This document shows, one piece after another, positions 30,318 through 40,392 of a stretch of 64,000 bases of DNA. The notes under the pieces were generated by a model. It was not told the DNA's origin, did not search any database, and saw nothing but the letters and a program-made list of their open reading frames with translations. Position numbers and translations under genes: made by a program. How positions within the stretch are numbered: the stretch's first letter is position 1; every line of letters begins with the position of its first letter. Where the stretch lies: NCBI GenBank assembly GCA_950106755.1, contig OX467088.1, forward strand, positions 1,286,001 through 1,350,000. Direction: 5' to 3'. This DNA is from Climacium dendroides. Lineage: Eukaryota > Streptophyta > Bryopsida > Hypnales > Climaciaceae.

Positions 30318-32721
30318 TATGATCCGGATTGCCATCCGGATTGCTGTGAAGGACCAAACCGGATCCGGATTAGAGTAGGAGGATAGGAAGATAGGAAGTG
30401 GGTCTTCAACCACTATAAGTCACGGAAGGAGTGGTGGGCCTACCACTTTCAAAAGCAAGCGGCGGACCCTCTGATGGTAAAACAGAGGCAAAATTAAACC
30501 GGGGTTAGGAAGGGTGGATCGGAACAGATCCGCTCCGTAGACACTTAGGACCGGAAATAGAATGGTCTAGAATTGAGAAGTTAGCCTGAAACCGTGGAAC
30601 TAGTAAAATCGGAAATAGGATACAGTCCAGTCTTAGTTTACCAGTTGGGTTTTGGACATTCCGGTTTTCCGAGGTACAACCGGAAAGTAGAAGTGAGGGG
30701 TTTTATTGGGTTTATCTCCTTAATAGAGTTAGCTACTTCACAGGATCTCGTGGGTTCGATCTTTAGGGTCATTTTGTTATGCTCTAGGGTGATTTTTGAG
30801 GGTATAACAGGGAATTTACTTACTCTGTACTACGACACGGTCCTTTGGCAAGGATCGCAACTCCGAACAAAGATGTGGACATCTTTATTCATAGTTGGCC
30901 ACTAGTATCCAGCTGCCTGGATCCTCTCGATGGTGGATACTGATGCAAAGTGGCCTCCGGCGGGTCCTTCATGTAGACTTCGGATGACTGTTTTCCTGTA
31001 CTCCGGTTCCAAGCACCTTCTTAGCTTATCATTGGCACCTTGTCTGAACAACACCCCTTGTATGATAGAGTAAGGAGCTACCCGATGTTGGAACATACTC
31101 TTCTCTTTTCTGCTCAATCCTTCCGGATATTCTCCGGTTTGAAGATAATCTGTAATCATTCGGAAATCCGGATTGTCTCTTCTCTCTATCTGAAATACAA
31201 AGAAGGGGTCCGTATTTTCCTTTGATTCGGGCCGGAGAATTTCTGGAAATTCATCCGGGAACTCATTTGTCAGACTTAGTGGTTCTTCTCACCCTCTTTG
31301 TCTAGAAAGGTAGTCCACATTGGAGTTACTTTTCCCGAACTTGACTACCACCTTGTAGTCAAATTCCTGCAGTAATAAGATCCACCTTGCAAGCCTTACG
31401 GAAAGGTTCGGTTTGTTGACCAGGTACTTCAAAGCATTATGGTCAGTGTAGAACGTTATCTTGTATCCAAGTAGGTAATGCCGGAATTTCTTGCAGGCAT
31501 ATATGACTGCAAGAGCTTCCCGTTCCATCGTAGTGTAGTTCCGTTCAGCCGGACTCATCTGCCTGCTAGCGTAGTAAACTGGCTGTTCTTGATTTTTCTT
31601 GTCTGACTGCCACAGAATTATTCCTAGACACCAACCGAAAGCATCCAACGTGACATGGAATTCCTTGTTCTAGTTTGGTGGAGATAAAATTGGAGCCGAT
31701 ATTAACTTCTTCTTCAACTCCTCAAACGAATGTTGCCTGACTTCCGTCCATTCGTATGTACGTTGTTTGCTTTTTGAGCAACTCCGTCAATGGACTGGCA
31801 AGCCGGGCGTATCCTTCAATGAACCTCCGGTAGTATCCTACGCATCCAAGGAACCTGCGCAATTCTCGAAGATTCTTGCGGGGTAGAAGTCCGATCATAA
31901 CCTGGACTTTGCCTAAGTCCACCTCAATTCCTCTCTGGCTGACCACATGTCCTAGGAGCAGTCCGGAGGCTAATCCAAAGAAACACTTACCCGGGTGTAG
32001 CTTGCGCTTAGTCTCCCGGCATCGCTGGAATGTCTTCCGGAGGTAAGTGAGGTGATCGGTCCATTAGCTGAAAACAACAAAGTCATCTATGAAGACTTCC
32101 AAAAAGTGTTTAAGGAAGTCTTGAAATATATCCATCATAAGTCGTTGGAAGGTACCGGGAGCATTACACAATCCGAACGGCATCCGGCTAAAAGCAAACG
32201 TTCCCCAATCAATGGTGAACGTTGTTTTTAGCTGATTTTGGCTCCGGATTAGGACCTAGTTATATCCGAAAAATCCATCCAAAAAATTGAAGCATTGCCT
32301 CCCAGATACATGATCCAATACCATATCTATGAATGGTAGCGGGAAATGATCTTTCTTGGTGGCTGCATTCAGTTTCCGGAAGTCCTGACAAACCCGGATT
32401 TTCACCTTTCCGTCCGCTCCAACCTTTTTGGTACGATCACAATGGGCAAAACCCATTCAGAGTGATTTACCGGATAGATGAATCCAGCTTTCAGCAACTT
32501 GTCAAGTTCCTCCTTGACTAACATTGAGTATTTCGGATGAGGCGGTACTGCCTTTGTCGAACTGGTATTGCCTTTGCCAAACTACTACGGCTCCTTCAAC
32601 CAGATCAATGGCATGTTCACCTAACTCTGGAGGAATGCCTGTAAGGTCGGTGGGTGACCAGGCAAAGACATCGGAGTATTCTTCCAACAGCATCATGTAC
32701 TCCTTCCGTTCCCGCTTAGAT

Positions 32722-34014
32722 TGTCGCGACCCAAATAACACCTATCAGCTCCCAACAGCTCACCAGGTTCACCCCAGTCCACTTACAGCATCACTTGGTC
32801 ACCAACTGCCTAACACTGCACATGCCAAGCACCCACAGTGTTAGTCCCCATTTCCAACTCATTTGCCAAGTCCCAGTCACCAAGACTACTAGCACACACT
32901 CCCATTGTGACACCGGGCATGTCACTTAGTAACATGGGGCGGAACTTCCACCTTAATGTGTAAGGACCCATGGTGGCACTACTCACCACGATCCTAACCA
33001 TCCTTGAGTGTCACCCCACTCCATGCTAGTCCTTTTTGCATTTGCTACTCATCCACTAGAGGTAACCGGCACTCAGAACTCGGGACACATCCAAGGAGGC
33101 CTAGCAAGGAGTGGGACTCCACCCAACCAATGCCACAAGACACACACAAGTGTCCCATGGTGCCTTGAAGTGGTGGTGAAGCCACCACCACCAACCATGA
33201 GTCACCGGGACTCACCAAGGCTACAAGAGGGAGTGAGGAGGGAGACCAACCCCTCCTATAGTACTCTCTGTGGTATTTGGCAAACCCCCCCATCCTAGGT
33301 TGAAGGAAGTCCTTGGATAACCTTGAGTTGTGGAAGACCACCCACTTCCAACCCAAATCGCCAAGTTATGTCACCGTTTGGACTCCCGAACTTCCAACCG
33401 GCGTAACTTTGCGCTCCGAGCTCCAAATCCAACATGCGAGCCCATTTTAGACATCTACGCGACGAGTAGATGCCGATGGACTGCTCACTCGTTCCATTTG
33501 GACAAATCCTCGAAAAGTTATGGCCCTCTAAAGATTCAGATGCACCGGGGGAGGCGTCACGCCTTCACCACGGCTCTTCTTTTGGCCATAACTTTTGACT
33601 CATGTCTTAGAACCTCGTAATGCTTGTCATTCTAGGTTCCTTGTGTTCATATCTTTTCAATGATATGCCACATGCCATACTTTGTTTTGGGATTCATTGA
33701 GAACCCCTCACACCTAGCCCTGAAGTGTCCCAGCGCCACCGGGACCCAGTCAACTTTGAGCGGCCATAACTTTTTTCTCACAACTCCAAATTGCGCGTTT
33801 TTTGCGCCATTAGAAGCGTATTGTCAAGAGCTTTCCAAGCATGTGTAACACTCTCATGTTCACTTCAAAACCAGGGCGCTATTGCGCCCTGTTTGATCGG
33901 GAGTCTCTTCATTCTCCCTATCTAGTCTATTGCAAGGCTTGGGAAGTCACCCCCAAGGTCCCCCCTTGCGCACTAAGGTTGGTTTAAGCACCCCAAGTAG
34001 ATAGGGGCGTGACA
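32722..34014 (-). mobile_element. E-family solo LTR, copy 2
   Basis: 1,293 bp, the reverse complement of 17937-19228. Plus strand begins TGTCGCGACCCAAATAACACC and ends ATAGGGGCGTGACA. Flanks TAGAT and CGAAC do not match. The left flank is pol and the right flank is the middle of an A ORF in the other orientation, so the two sides were not originally joined. The 103-codon ORF is at 33045-33356. Confidence 0.7.
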
Positions 34015-34015
34015 C

Positions 34016-35131
34016 GAACCCTCCCGGACCTAGATGACAGAGGTGGAGGAGAGGGATCGGACAACCATGCAATTGGAAGGGTCGCCCCTAAAAGACATCC
34101 AGGAGATGGCTCAGCATCTGGTGTGGTAGGCATACGATCTCTTCCAGATCTGCGAGAACTATGATGGAGCCCTCAAACGAGTGTGCTGGAAGATGGTGCT
34201 AACCGACCGGAATGCCATTTTCCGGAGGACGGATGCATTGGTAGCAACGAAGCAGCAAAACAACCTCCTCATAGCAGAACAGAAGAATTTGGTAACAGAG
34301 CTGGGGGCGTTGCGCGTAGAAAACCTGACGTTGTGAGACCAAGTCCGGAACTCGGAATCCCGCTGTGTGGGTTTAGAAAGCACCATCCGCACCGCTAAGG
34401 AGACAGCCCGATTTACAGAAGAAGCTCATCGCCGGCAGATAGCGGCCTTATGCGAAAGTGTAGTTCAACTCCGAAGCTCTCTAGAGGTTCCAGCAGACTA
34501 TATCAACAAGGCCCAGCTGTTTGAAACTAACCTCGATGTAGCCGCCAGCTCAAGCCGGGTTTCTATCGTCAAATGCTTATTGGAGCAGGCAAGACGAATA
34601 GATACATCCCGGGTTGCAATGAGGGAGATGATGGAGTATTTTATTTCCACGGAGTCGGATCCGGCACCTCAATCTCCCCCGTCAACGCAGACTTTGGTGG
34701 TTCCGAAAAGCAACAATCCAGAACCTATGGTTACGGAGGTCTCACCGGTGGTCCCGGTAAATCTGGAACTTTCACCACCAGCCGGAAGACCAAAAGGAGT
34801 GGACTGGGGAGCAATGGTACCTCCGGGAAGTGAAGACCTGCTGTCGGTGACTCCGACCATTGACTTGACAGTTACTTCTCCGGAAGTTCACGTCGGATGG
34901 ACAGTATAGTCTTCTCCGCGTCATAAGAAGACTCAGAAGGATGCGAGAGGGAATCCGAACATTCAGGTAGTCGGGACTAGGAGTGTAGACAGGGACACCA
35001 GTATTGTGGAAATCCCAAGATGGGGCCAAAAGGGTCCGAATCTGTTTTCTCCGGAGGGTAGCCGAAAAGAGGTAAAGCTGGATCTTCTGAAGGACTATGT
35101 CCCTCCGAAAGATCCAGATTCAAAAGAATAG
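34016..35131 (+). pseudogene. LTR-encoded ORF, A family, C-terminal half
   Basis: One frame with several stops (34031-34033, about 34124, 34334-34336 and 34907-34909). It begins in the linker (TEVEERDRTTMQLEG) and continues with the coiled coil and FRRTDALVATKQQNNLLIAE, NLGLESTIRTAKETARFTEE-like heptads, NKAQLFETNLDVAASSSRVS, IVKCLLEQARR, then a Pro/Ser-rich tail and LDLLKDYVPPKDPDSKE, stop 35129-35131. It gives the uninterrupted version of the site where B1 inserted in the other A copy (around 34830-34860). The first half is missing because the sequence is broken at the E LTR. Confidence 0.65.
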
Positions 35132-35778
35132 TATACAGTAGTATAGTATAGTGGCAATACCGGAGTCCAACCGTCAAAGCCGGAAAAATAGGATCTGAAA
35201 TCTTCCGGAAATCTAGCGGACTAGTAGGAATGCTTTGTAGGATTTTTAGGATGACGTTAGTCTTAGTATAAGTAGGACTTTTAATGACCTTTTTGGTCAT
35301 TCACAACCATCTCATAGTTTCAGCATTGTACTTTTTTTTGGAGTTTAATTCTAAAGTGTGTTGGAGTATCCAACTTCTTATCTTTCTTGTGTACGGTATA
35401 TGTTTGTGAGAGGTGTGAGTCCGTTCTTGCGTTTCCGGGACTGAGAACTTACCTTGTGTGGCAAGAGTCGATGTTGTGAGAGTATTCGGATGTATTAAAC
35501 TTGAGGGGGAGATCAACCGGATGGTTCCGGTAGTAAGGTTAGGGTAGTACTACTCGGATGCCGGTATAGCCTGCGTGTAGGATATAGCCCTAGGTGAAAA
35601 GGGGTATCTGAGAGGCTGCTAGCAAACTTCCGTGTACGGAGGTATTGCCGAACGTGCCCGAATTCCAGATTGCCGGAATTCCTCGTAGAACAGAGTTAAG
35701 CCTCGGCGCAAGCCCAAGAAAGTACAGGAGAAACCAGCCGGTCGACAGGAGGCTCAGTGTTCGGTTAAAAGTTTGAAT

Positions 35779-35811
35779 GTCGTTGTAGTTCTTGACCATC
35801 CCTGTGTAACC
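35779..35811 (+). promoter_or_regulatory. Conserved LTR motif (A fragment)
   Basis: GTCGTTGTAGTTCTTGACC then ATCCCTGTGTAACC; the final TGACC is TAACC in this copy. Confidence 0.5.
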
Positions 35812-36227
35812 TAATCCGGAAGAGCTTCCGGATTCGTGAGGCGACGAAACAGGAAGACACTTCCGGGCCCTGAAGAGTTGGGTTACTGTTAGTATTAGAG
35901 AGAGAGAGAGAGTGAAAGAGAGCATGTTTCCAGACACGGTAAGCATCCGGACGGTGGATCTGGCCACTCGTCATCCAAACCCAGGGATCCCGGAAGGGGC
36001 ACTGAACGGTTTCCGGATTCTTCCAGAACCCATCCAACACTAGAGTCCGGACCTAAAGTCCGGAAGAAGTCTGACGGAGAGAAAAGTGAATGCTTAGATT
36101 GGGATAGCCTATAAACTGTAATCCACAAGTCCTCGTGGGAACGATTCCGGAGCGGTTTACTCCAAGAAGGCCTTTGGTGTGAATTAAGGGCTAATTGGAG
36201 GAATACTGGTCCGACTAATCGCTACAA

Positions 36228-36810
36228 GGTCCCCGACTAACTCATGGATGATGGCTACCCAGTCCATCATCATTTTTCCCAAGAGGCTCCCCAAGATGGT
36301 GGAGGCCACCATCACTACTACTCGCCGCGGCTTGATGGAATGGAGGATAGGGTTGAGAAACGCTATCACATCCCGATACTCTGGATTCACCAGGTTGGAA
36401 ACTTGGTGACCTTCCTTCGGGTTGGCGGGCGCTCGGAATTCGCCCTCCATCACCTCCTGGTTCTTCTCCATGACCTTGTCCGGCGCCTCCCGGAACTTGT
36501 AGACGGCCCTCCAAGTATTCACCGTCCACAGATCTGGCTTCACCCGAATGGTGGTATCCAAGATGCCACTTTCCGGACGAAGTATGTCCAAAACCAGACT
36601 TTCCTCCCGGATCCCCCACGGTAACTCTAAGAGTCCGTCACACCCCATGTTGTGGAGGTGCTCCCGTAGGCGCATCAGCCGGTCCTCCTTTGTCGGAACC
36701 ACCTTCATCACCGGAATGGTCCTCGGTTGGGGCGCCAGTGGCAACATCTCGTCCTCCAAGTCCTCAGGCAAATCTTTCAACTTCCGTCAGCTTGCCCTAG
36801 AAGTCATCAT
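36228..36810 (-). pseudogene. LTR-encoded ORF, A family, N-terminal part
   Basis: ATG at 36808-36810, with one early TGA, then open for about 180 codons: EDLEDEMLPLAPQPRTIPVM, REHLHNMGCDGLLELPWGIR, PDLWTVNTWRAVYKFREAPD, NPKEGHQVSNLVNPEYRDVI, AFLNPILHSIKPRRVVVMVA, LLGKMMMDWVAIIHELVGDL. It is cut at 36228. It keeps residues that are stops in the copy at 20379-25939 (for example CAA after the GH of NPKEGH, and a sense codon before GKMMMDW). Function unknown, as for the family. Confidence 0.65.
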
Positions 36811-37399
36811 GCTCACAAACAACCCTCACACAATCTCTCCCTAAATCTCTGCTCACAAACTTTCACTCTGGTAACCCCTGTGTCGCAGCATACAATAAGC
36901 AATTTCCCTATTATACTCACAAAAATTACTCTAGAGCATAATAAAATGACCCTACAGATCGAACCCACGAGATCTTGTGAAGTAGCTAACCCTAACAAGG
37001 AGATAAACCCATTTAACCCTTAAATTCTAACTTCCGGTTCTACCTCTGAAACCGGAACATCCAAAAACCCACTGGAAGACTACGACCAGCTTTTATACTA
37101 ATTCCGGTTTCACTAGTTTTCCGATTTATTGACTAATTTCCCAATTCCGGATACTGAAATTTCCGGTCCTAAGTGTCCTCCTGAGCGGATCCGTTCCGGT
37201 CCACCCTTCCTAAGCTCGGTTTAGTTTTGCCTCCGTTTTACCATCAGAGGGTTCGCCGCTTGCTTTTGAAAGTGGCAGGCCCACCACTCCTTCCGTGACT
37301 TATAGTGGCTGAAAACCCACTCTCCTATCTGCTAATCCCCTAACTAACTCGAATCCGGTTTGGTCCTTCACAGCAATCCGAATGGCAATCCAGATCATA

Positions 37400-37444
37400 G
37401 GTCACACAAAGACCTCCCGTACGATTCTCTCATACTACAACGAC
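37400..37444 (-). promoter_or_regulatory. Conserved LTR motif (B3)
   Basis: Minus strand GTCGTTGTAGTATGAGAGAA, TCGTACGGGAGG, TCTTTGTGTGACC. Confidence 0.55.
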
Positions 37445-37884
37445 TTTGATGCTGAATCCATTCCGTACGAAGTTAGGTGGCTACAAGTGCACCCTTCCGT
37501 TCCAACCTCTACCAAGCTCTTCCGTTTACCAACAACGGTGGTAAGACCTCATAGGAGTCAAGATACTCAATCGGATTTTCCACCTAGGAGTTCTAGCGCA
37601 GCTAAGGAATCCCTCCCTATCCGCCTAGCCTAATCAATGGCTTTCTTACCCGGAATGCAAAGCTTCTGCAGATGTTGAGGATTTGGAATCCACTCCTAAC
37701 TCTTGATGACCCACTCACATGTACTTAGAACCAGAAAGACACATCAAAGGGAGAACTCTACCAACACACCCGTACATACCCCCTTACTCCAACTCCATGT
37801 ACTCCTGCCAATACTCGGGAAAAACACACAAAGCCGGATCAATGGAAAGTATACAAAGAAATGCCAAAAGAACTATCTCTGTCT

Positions 37885-37909
37885 CCAACTCAGAGACTGT
37901 TTTATATAC
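37885..37909 (-). promoter_or_regulatory. Second TATA box with hairpin, B3
   Basis: Minus strand TATATAAAACAGTCTCTGAG then TTGGAGACAG. The stem GTCTC/GAGAC is kept. Confidence 0.4.
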
Positions 37910-39143
37910 AAAAAGTAAAAAGCAAAAAGTGAATACACGATTTCCGCCTCTGAAGGCGCTGACAATCCGGTTCTACCTTATCCTAACTGGATTCTATTCC
38001 GATTCATACTCTATCAATCCGGTTCCTGCTTTATAACTCCTACTTCTACAACCTTCCTATTCTGCCTCGTATACTCGAGATCCGATGGTAGGACCCTCGT
38101 CAGGTCTCTCCAACTGCTCGAAGACTTTAGTTAGATTCCGGTTCCGTTCCCCATCCGGAGGTGGAGTCGGGCGATCTTCATCAGTTTCCGGGGAGTCTAA
38201 GTCGATCGGCTGCAGTCCGTTCGAGGGCGTCTTCTTATGTGCCCTGCTTGACTGGGGCATCTTGTCCTTTCCCGGTTCCTGAGCTGCCTCTTCCAGAAAC
38301 AAGTCCGGAAGTGAAAGTTCAAAGAGCCGGACCGGAATCTCTATCAGTTTCTGGCTGCTCTCCACGATCCGGTCCGCTGACTCCCGTGCCTTGGACATGA
38401 GCTTCTCCATCTACTCCTCAAAATCGGTGAGGATGTGCACCACCCTTGTTCCGGATATCTTCTTTTCCTTGTGCACCTCCGCAGCCAGCTTCTTCATTTC
38501 CTCCGCCATCTCCCTTGTCGCGGTGGCGTTCTCGAGCAAGGCGAAAAGCTCGGCTTTGAGGGTATCAACCTCATCATGCTGCCGCTTGCTTTCCGCCTTC
38601 ATCTTCCGGAGCTCATCCGGATTGATGACACTCTCAGCTACCCAGAATGGTAGCTGATTGTCCGGATCCGCTCCAATCAATTCCGCGATCTCCCCGATCG
38701 TCCGCTTCTTGATTTCCCAATCCGCCCGGATTCCGCAGAGTATCCCAACCAACTCATCGAACGGATTTCCAGTTCCCAATCCGGATGGCACATCCAGTCC
38801 GGTTGGAGCATCCTCTTTGCGCGGCCGGGGTTGTGTGAGAATGTGATCCCACATGCTAAACCCAAAACACTAGCATTTGACGAGAAAATTCAAAAATTGT
38901 TCCCTTGAAAAGGAAAGTTTTGGGGTTCTCATAGGAAATTAGGGAAACTTAGGAATACCGGATTTCCGGATCCGGGAAAATTTCAATAGGTCTAAGAAAC
39001 CTAATTCCGGAACCCTAAAAAGTTTCGGAAAACGGATGACGGCGCCAGCTCTAAAAGCCGGAAATCGGATCCGTATTAGGGTTAAGTTTTTGCCGCCAAA
39101 ACCTATCCCGTGCATTCGTCCGACCATCCATCCGTCGAACTAG

Positions 39144-39150
39144 TATAAAA
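39144..39150 (+). promoter_or_regulatory. TATA box in the A solo LTR
   Basis: TAGTATAAAAAGAAGACTG, at the equivalent place to the TATA upstream of the A ORF. Confidence 0.5.
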
Positions 39151-39539
39151 AGAAGACTGTAGCCAATGGAAGGCAAAGTGGCTTTCTTACTTTCTTACAT
39201 CTTTGTTTTCCTGCCTTTTTCAGCTTTTAGAAATTTTTGGTAGATTTTATTTATTTCAAATAGAATTTGAAGTAAGAAATCCATTTATAGTATATTTTCT
39301 TTATTCGGTGGAGAAAGTACTAGAGTTATGGATTAACAACTGTAGGGGCTCTTATTGCGGTAAAATGGTTAAGGAGGAAATTTGCACTTTCCGTCCTAAC
39401 CGGAAACCGGAGCCTGGAGAGTTGTCAAAAAAATATTTTCAAAAGAATTTTTGTAGTATCGGAACTAAGTCCGGAATCAATCCGGAACTAGTCCGAAACT
39501 AATGGATCCAGAATCCGTAAATGTCTAGGATTTGGATAG

Positions 39540-39725
39540 GATCTGGATGAAGATCCGGATAGGATCCGGAATCCAAAACATGATTCGGAATAGAAGCCTC
39601 ATAACGGGCAGCAACAAAGACGACTCCGGCTGGAAGCGGAAAGGGTGGATCCGGAAAGGGTAGATCCGGAATGGATCCGGAAATTTCCGGAAGATCCGGA
39701 ATTTTAGAAAGATCCGGAGTCTGGC
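39540..39725. repeat. Dense ATCCGGA cluster
   Basis: Many TCCGGA/CCGGAT words in under 190 bp (GAAGATCCGGATAGGATCCGG, GATCCGGAAATTTCCGGAAG, AAAGATCCGGAG). Looks like local expansion of a word that is common in all these LTRs. Confidence 0.7.
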
Positions 39726-40359
39726 CGTCAAAGCCGGAACATTAGGATCTGAAGCTGATCTTTCCAGATTTATAGGATCTGGGATTTACCGGAAATCTAG
39801 CAGACCAGTAGGAATGTTTTGTAGGATTTTTTTTGGATGACATTAGTCTTAGTATAAGTAGGAGTTCTAATGGCCTTTCTGGTCATTCACAGCCATCTCA
39901 TAGTTTCAGCATTGTATCTTTTTCTGAGCTTAATTGTAAAGTGTTTGGAGTACCCATTCTCTTATCTTTATTGTGTACGGTATATGTTTGTGAGAGGTGT
40001 GGGTCCGTTCTTGCGTTTCCGGAATTGAGAACTTACCTTGTGTGGCAAGAGTCGATTTTGTGAGAGTACCTGGATGTGTTAACTTGAGGGGGAGATCAAC
40101 CGGATGGTTCCGGTAGTAAGATTAGTGTAGTACTGCTCGGATGCCGGTATAGCCTATGTGTAGGATACAGCCTTAGGTGAAAGGGGTATCTGAGAGGTTG
40201 CTAGCAACTTCCGCATATGGGAGTATTACCGGACGTGCTCGAATTCCGGATTGCCAGAATTCCTCGTAGAACAGAGTCAAGCCCCGGCGCAAGCCCAAGA
40301 AAGTACAGGAAAAACCACCCGGTCGACAGGAGGCTCAGTATTCGATTAAAGGTTAGAAT

Positions 40360-40392
40360 GTCGTTGTAGTTCTTGACCGTCCCTATGTGACC
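40360..40392 (+). promoter_or_regulatory. Conserved LTR motif (A solo)
   Basis: GTCGTTGTAGTTCTTGACC then GTCCCTATGTGACC, kept although the ORF is gone. Confidence 0.55.

Larger units (their letters stand above)
27408..30837 (+). mobile_element. B-family long LTR, copy 2 (solo)
   Basis: 3,430 bp from TGTGACAACTCATATT to TGTACTACGACA. Flanks CGGCC (27403-27407) and CGGTC (30838-30842) match at 4/5. It splits the integrase reading frame of the minus-strand pol: the CDPCQR zinc-finger end is on the right, and GNPVFRNHWPLTPIVPLAPF continues on the left. The orientation is opposite to the host element. Confidence 0.8.
26471..32721 (-). pseudogene. Ty3/gypsy pol (RT, RNase H, integrase), decayed and interrupted
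   Basis: Read on the minus strand: EEYSDVFAWSPTDLTGIPPE (linker before RT); RT with KVKIRVCQDFRKLNAATKKD, CFNFLDGFFGYN, RMPFGLCNAPGTFQRLMMDI and FIDDFVVFS; RRFLGCVGYYRRFIEGYARL; RNase H with [20 protein letters not shown] and [12 protein letters not shown]; integrase zinc finger ending CDPCQR; core EKWGIDFIGPI, EIVSNRGTHF and NGLIERANG; and the C-terminal domain FPGKLHTRWIVPYKVVKIYP. The second integrase Asp is Asn (27143-27145). Several stops and shifts. The B2 LTR (27408-30837) is inserted just after the zinc finger. The left end of E copy 2 cuts it at 32721, so protease and gag are absent. Its own 3' LTR is the A LTR downstream. A non-functional copy. Confidence 0.85.
34015..36227 (+). mobile_element. 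A-family LTR fragment (plus orientation, 3' part)
   Basis: It starts abruptly at the E LTR boundary, inside the A ORF, and runs to the regular A end ..GACTAATCGCTACA at 36227. It includes the GA microsatellite (35895-35910) and the conserved block. It abuts a minus-oriented A LTR at 36228, which is cut within its ORF. Confidence 0.7.

Noticed and set aside
20668..30837. B elements as DNA transposons with short TIRs (TGT..ACA) rather than LTRs
   Set aside because: 5-bp duplications, TG..CA ends and promoter layout fit LTRs, and the sister family A is tied to a pol and polypurine tract. Final proof needs a complete B element.
17937..34014. A single inversion between the two E LTRs restoring target duplications
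   Set aside because: I swapped the flanks in both ways (CCGCC, GGGGA, TAGAT, CGAAC) and no pair matches.
36184..36227. Continuation of the A2 ORF with ..AISRTSIPPISP
   Set aside because: These residues come from the end of the plus-oriented A fragment; the same run appears after the F ORF at 7109 for the same reason.
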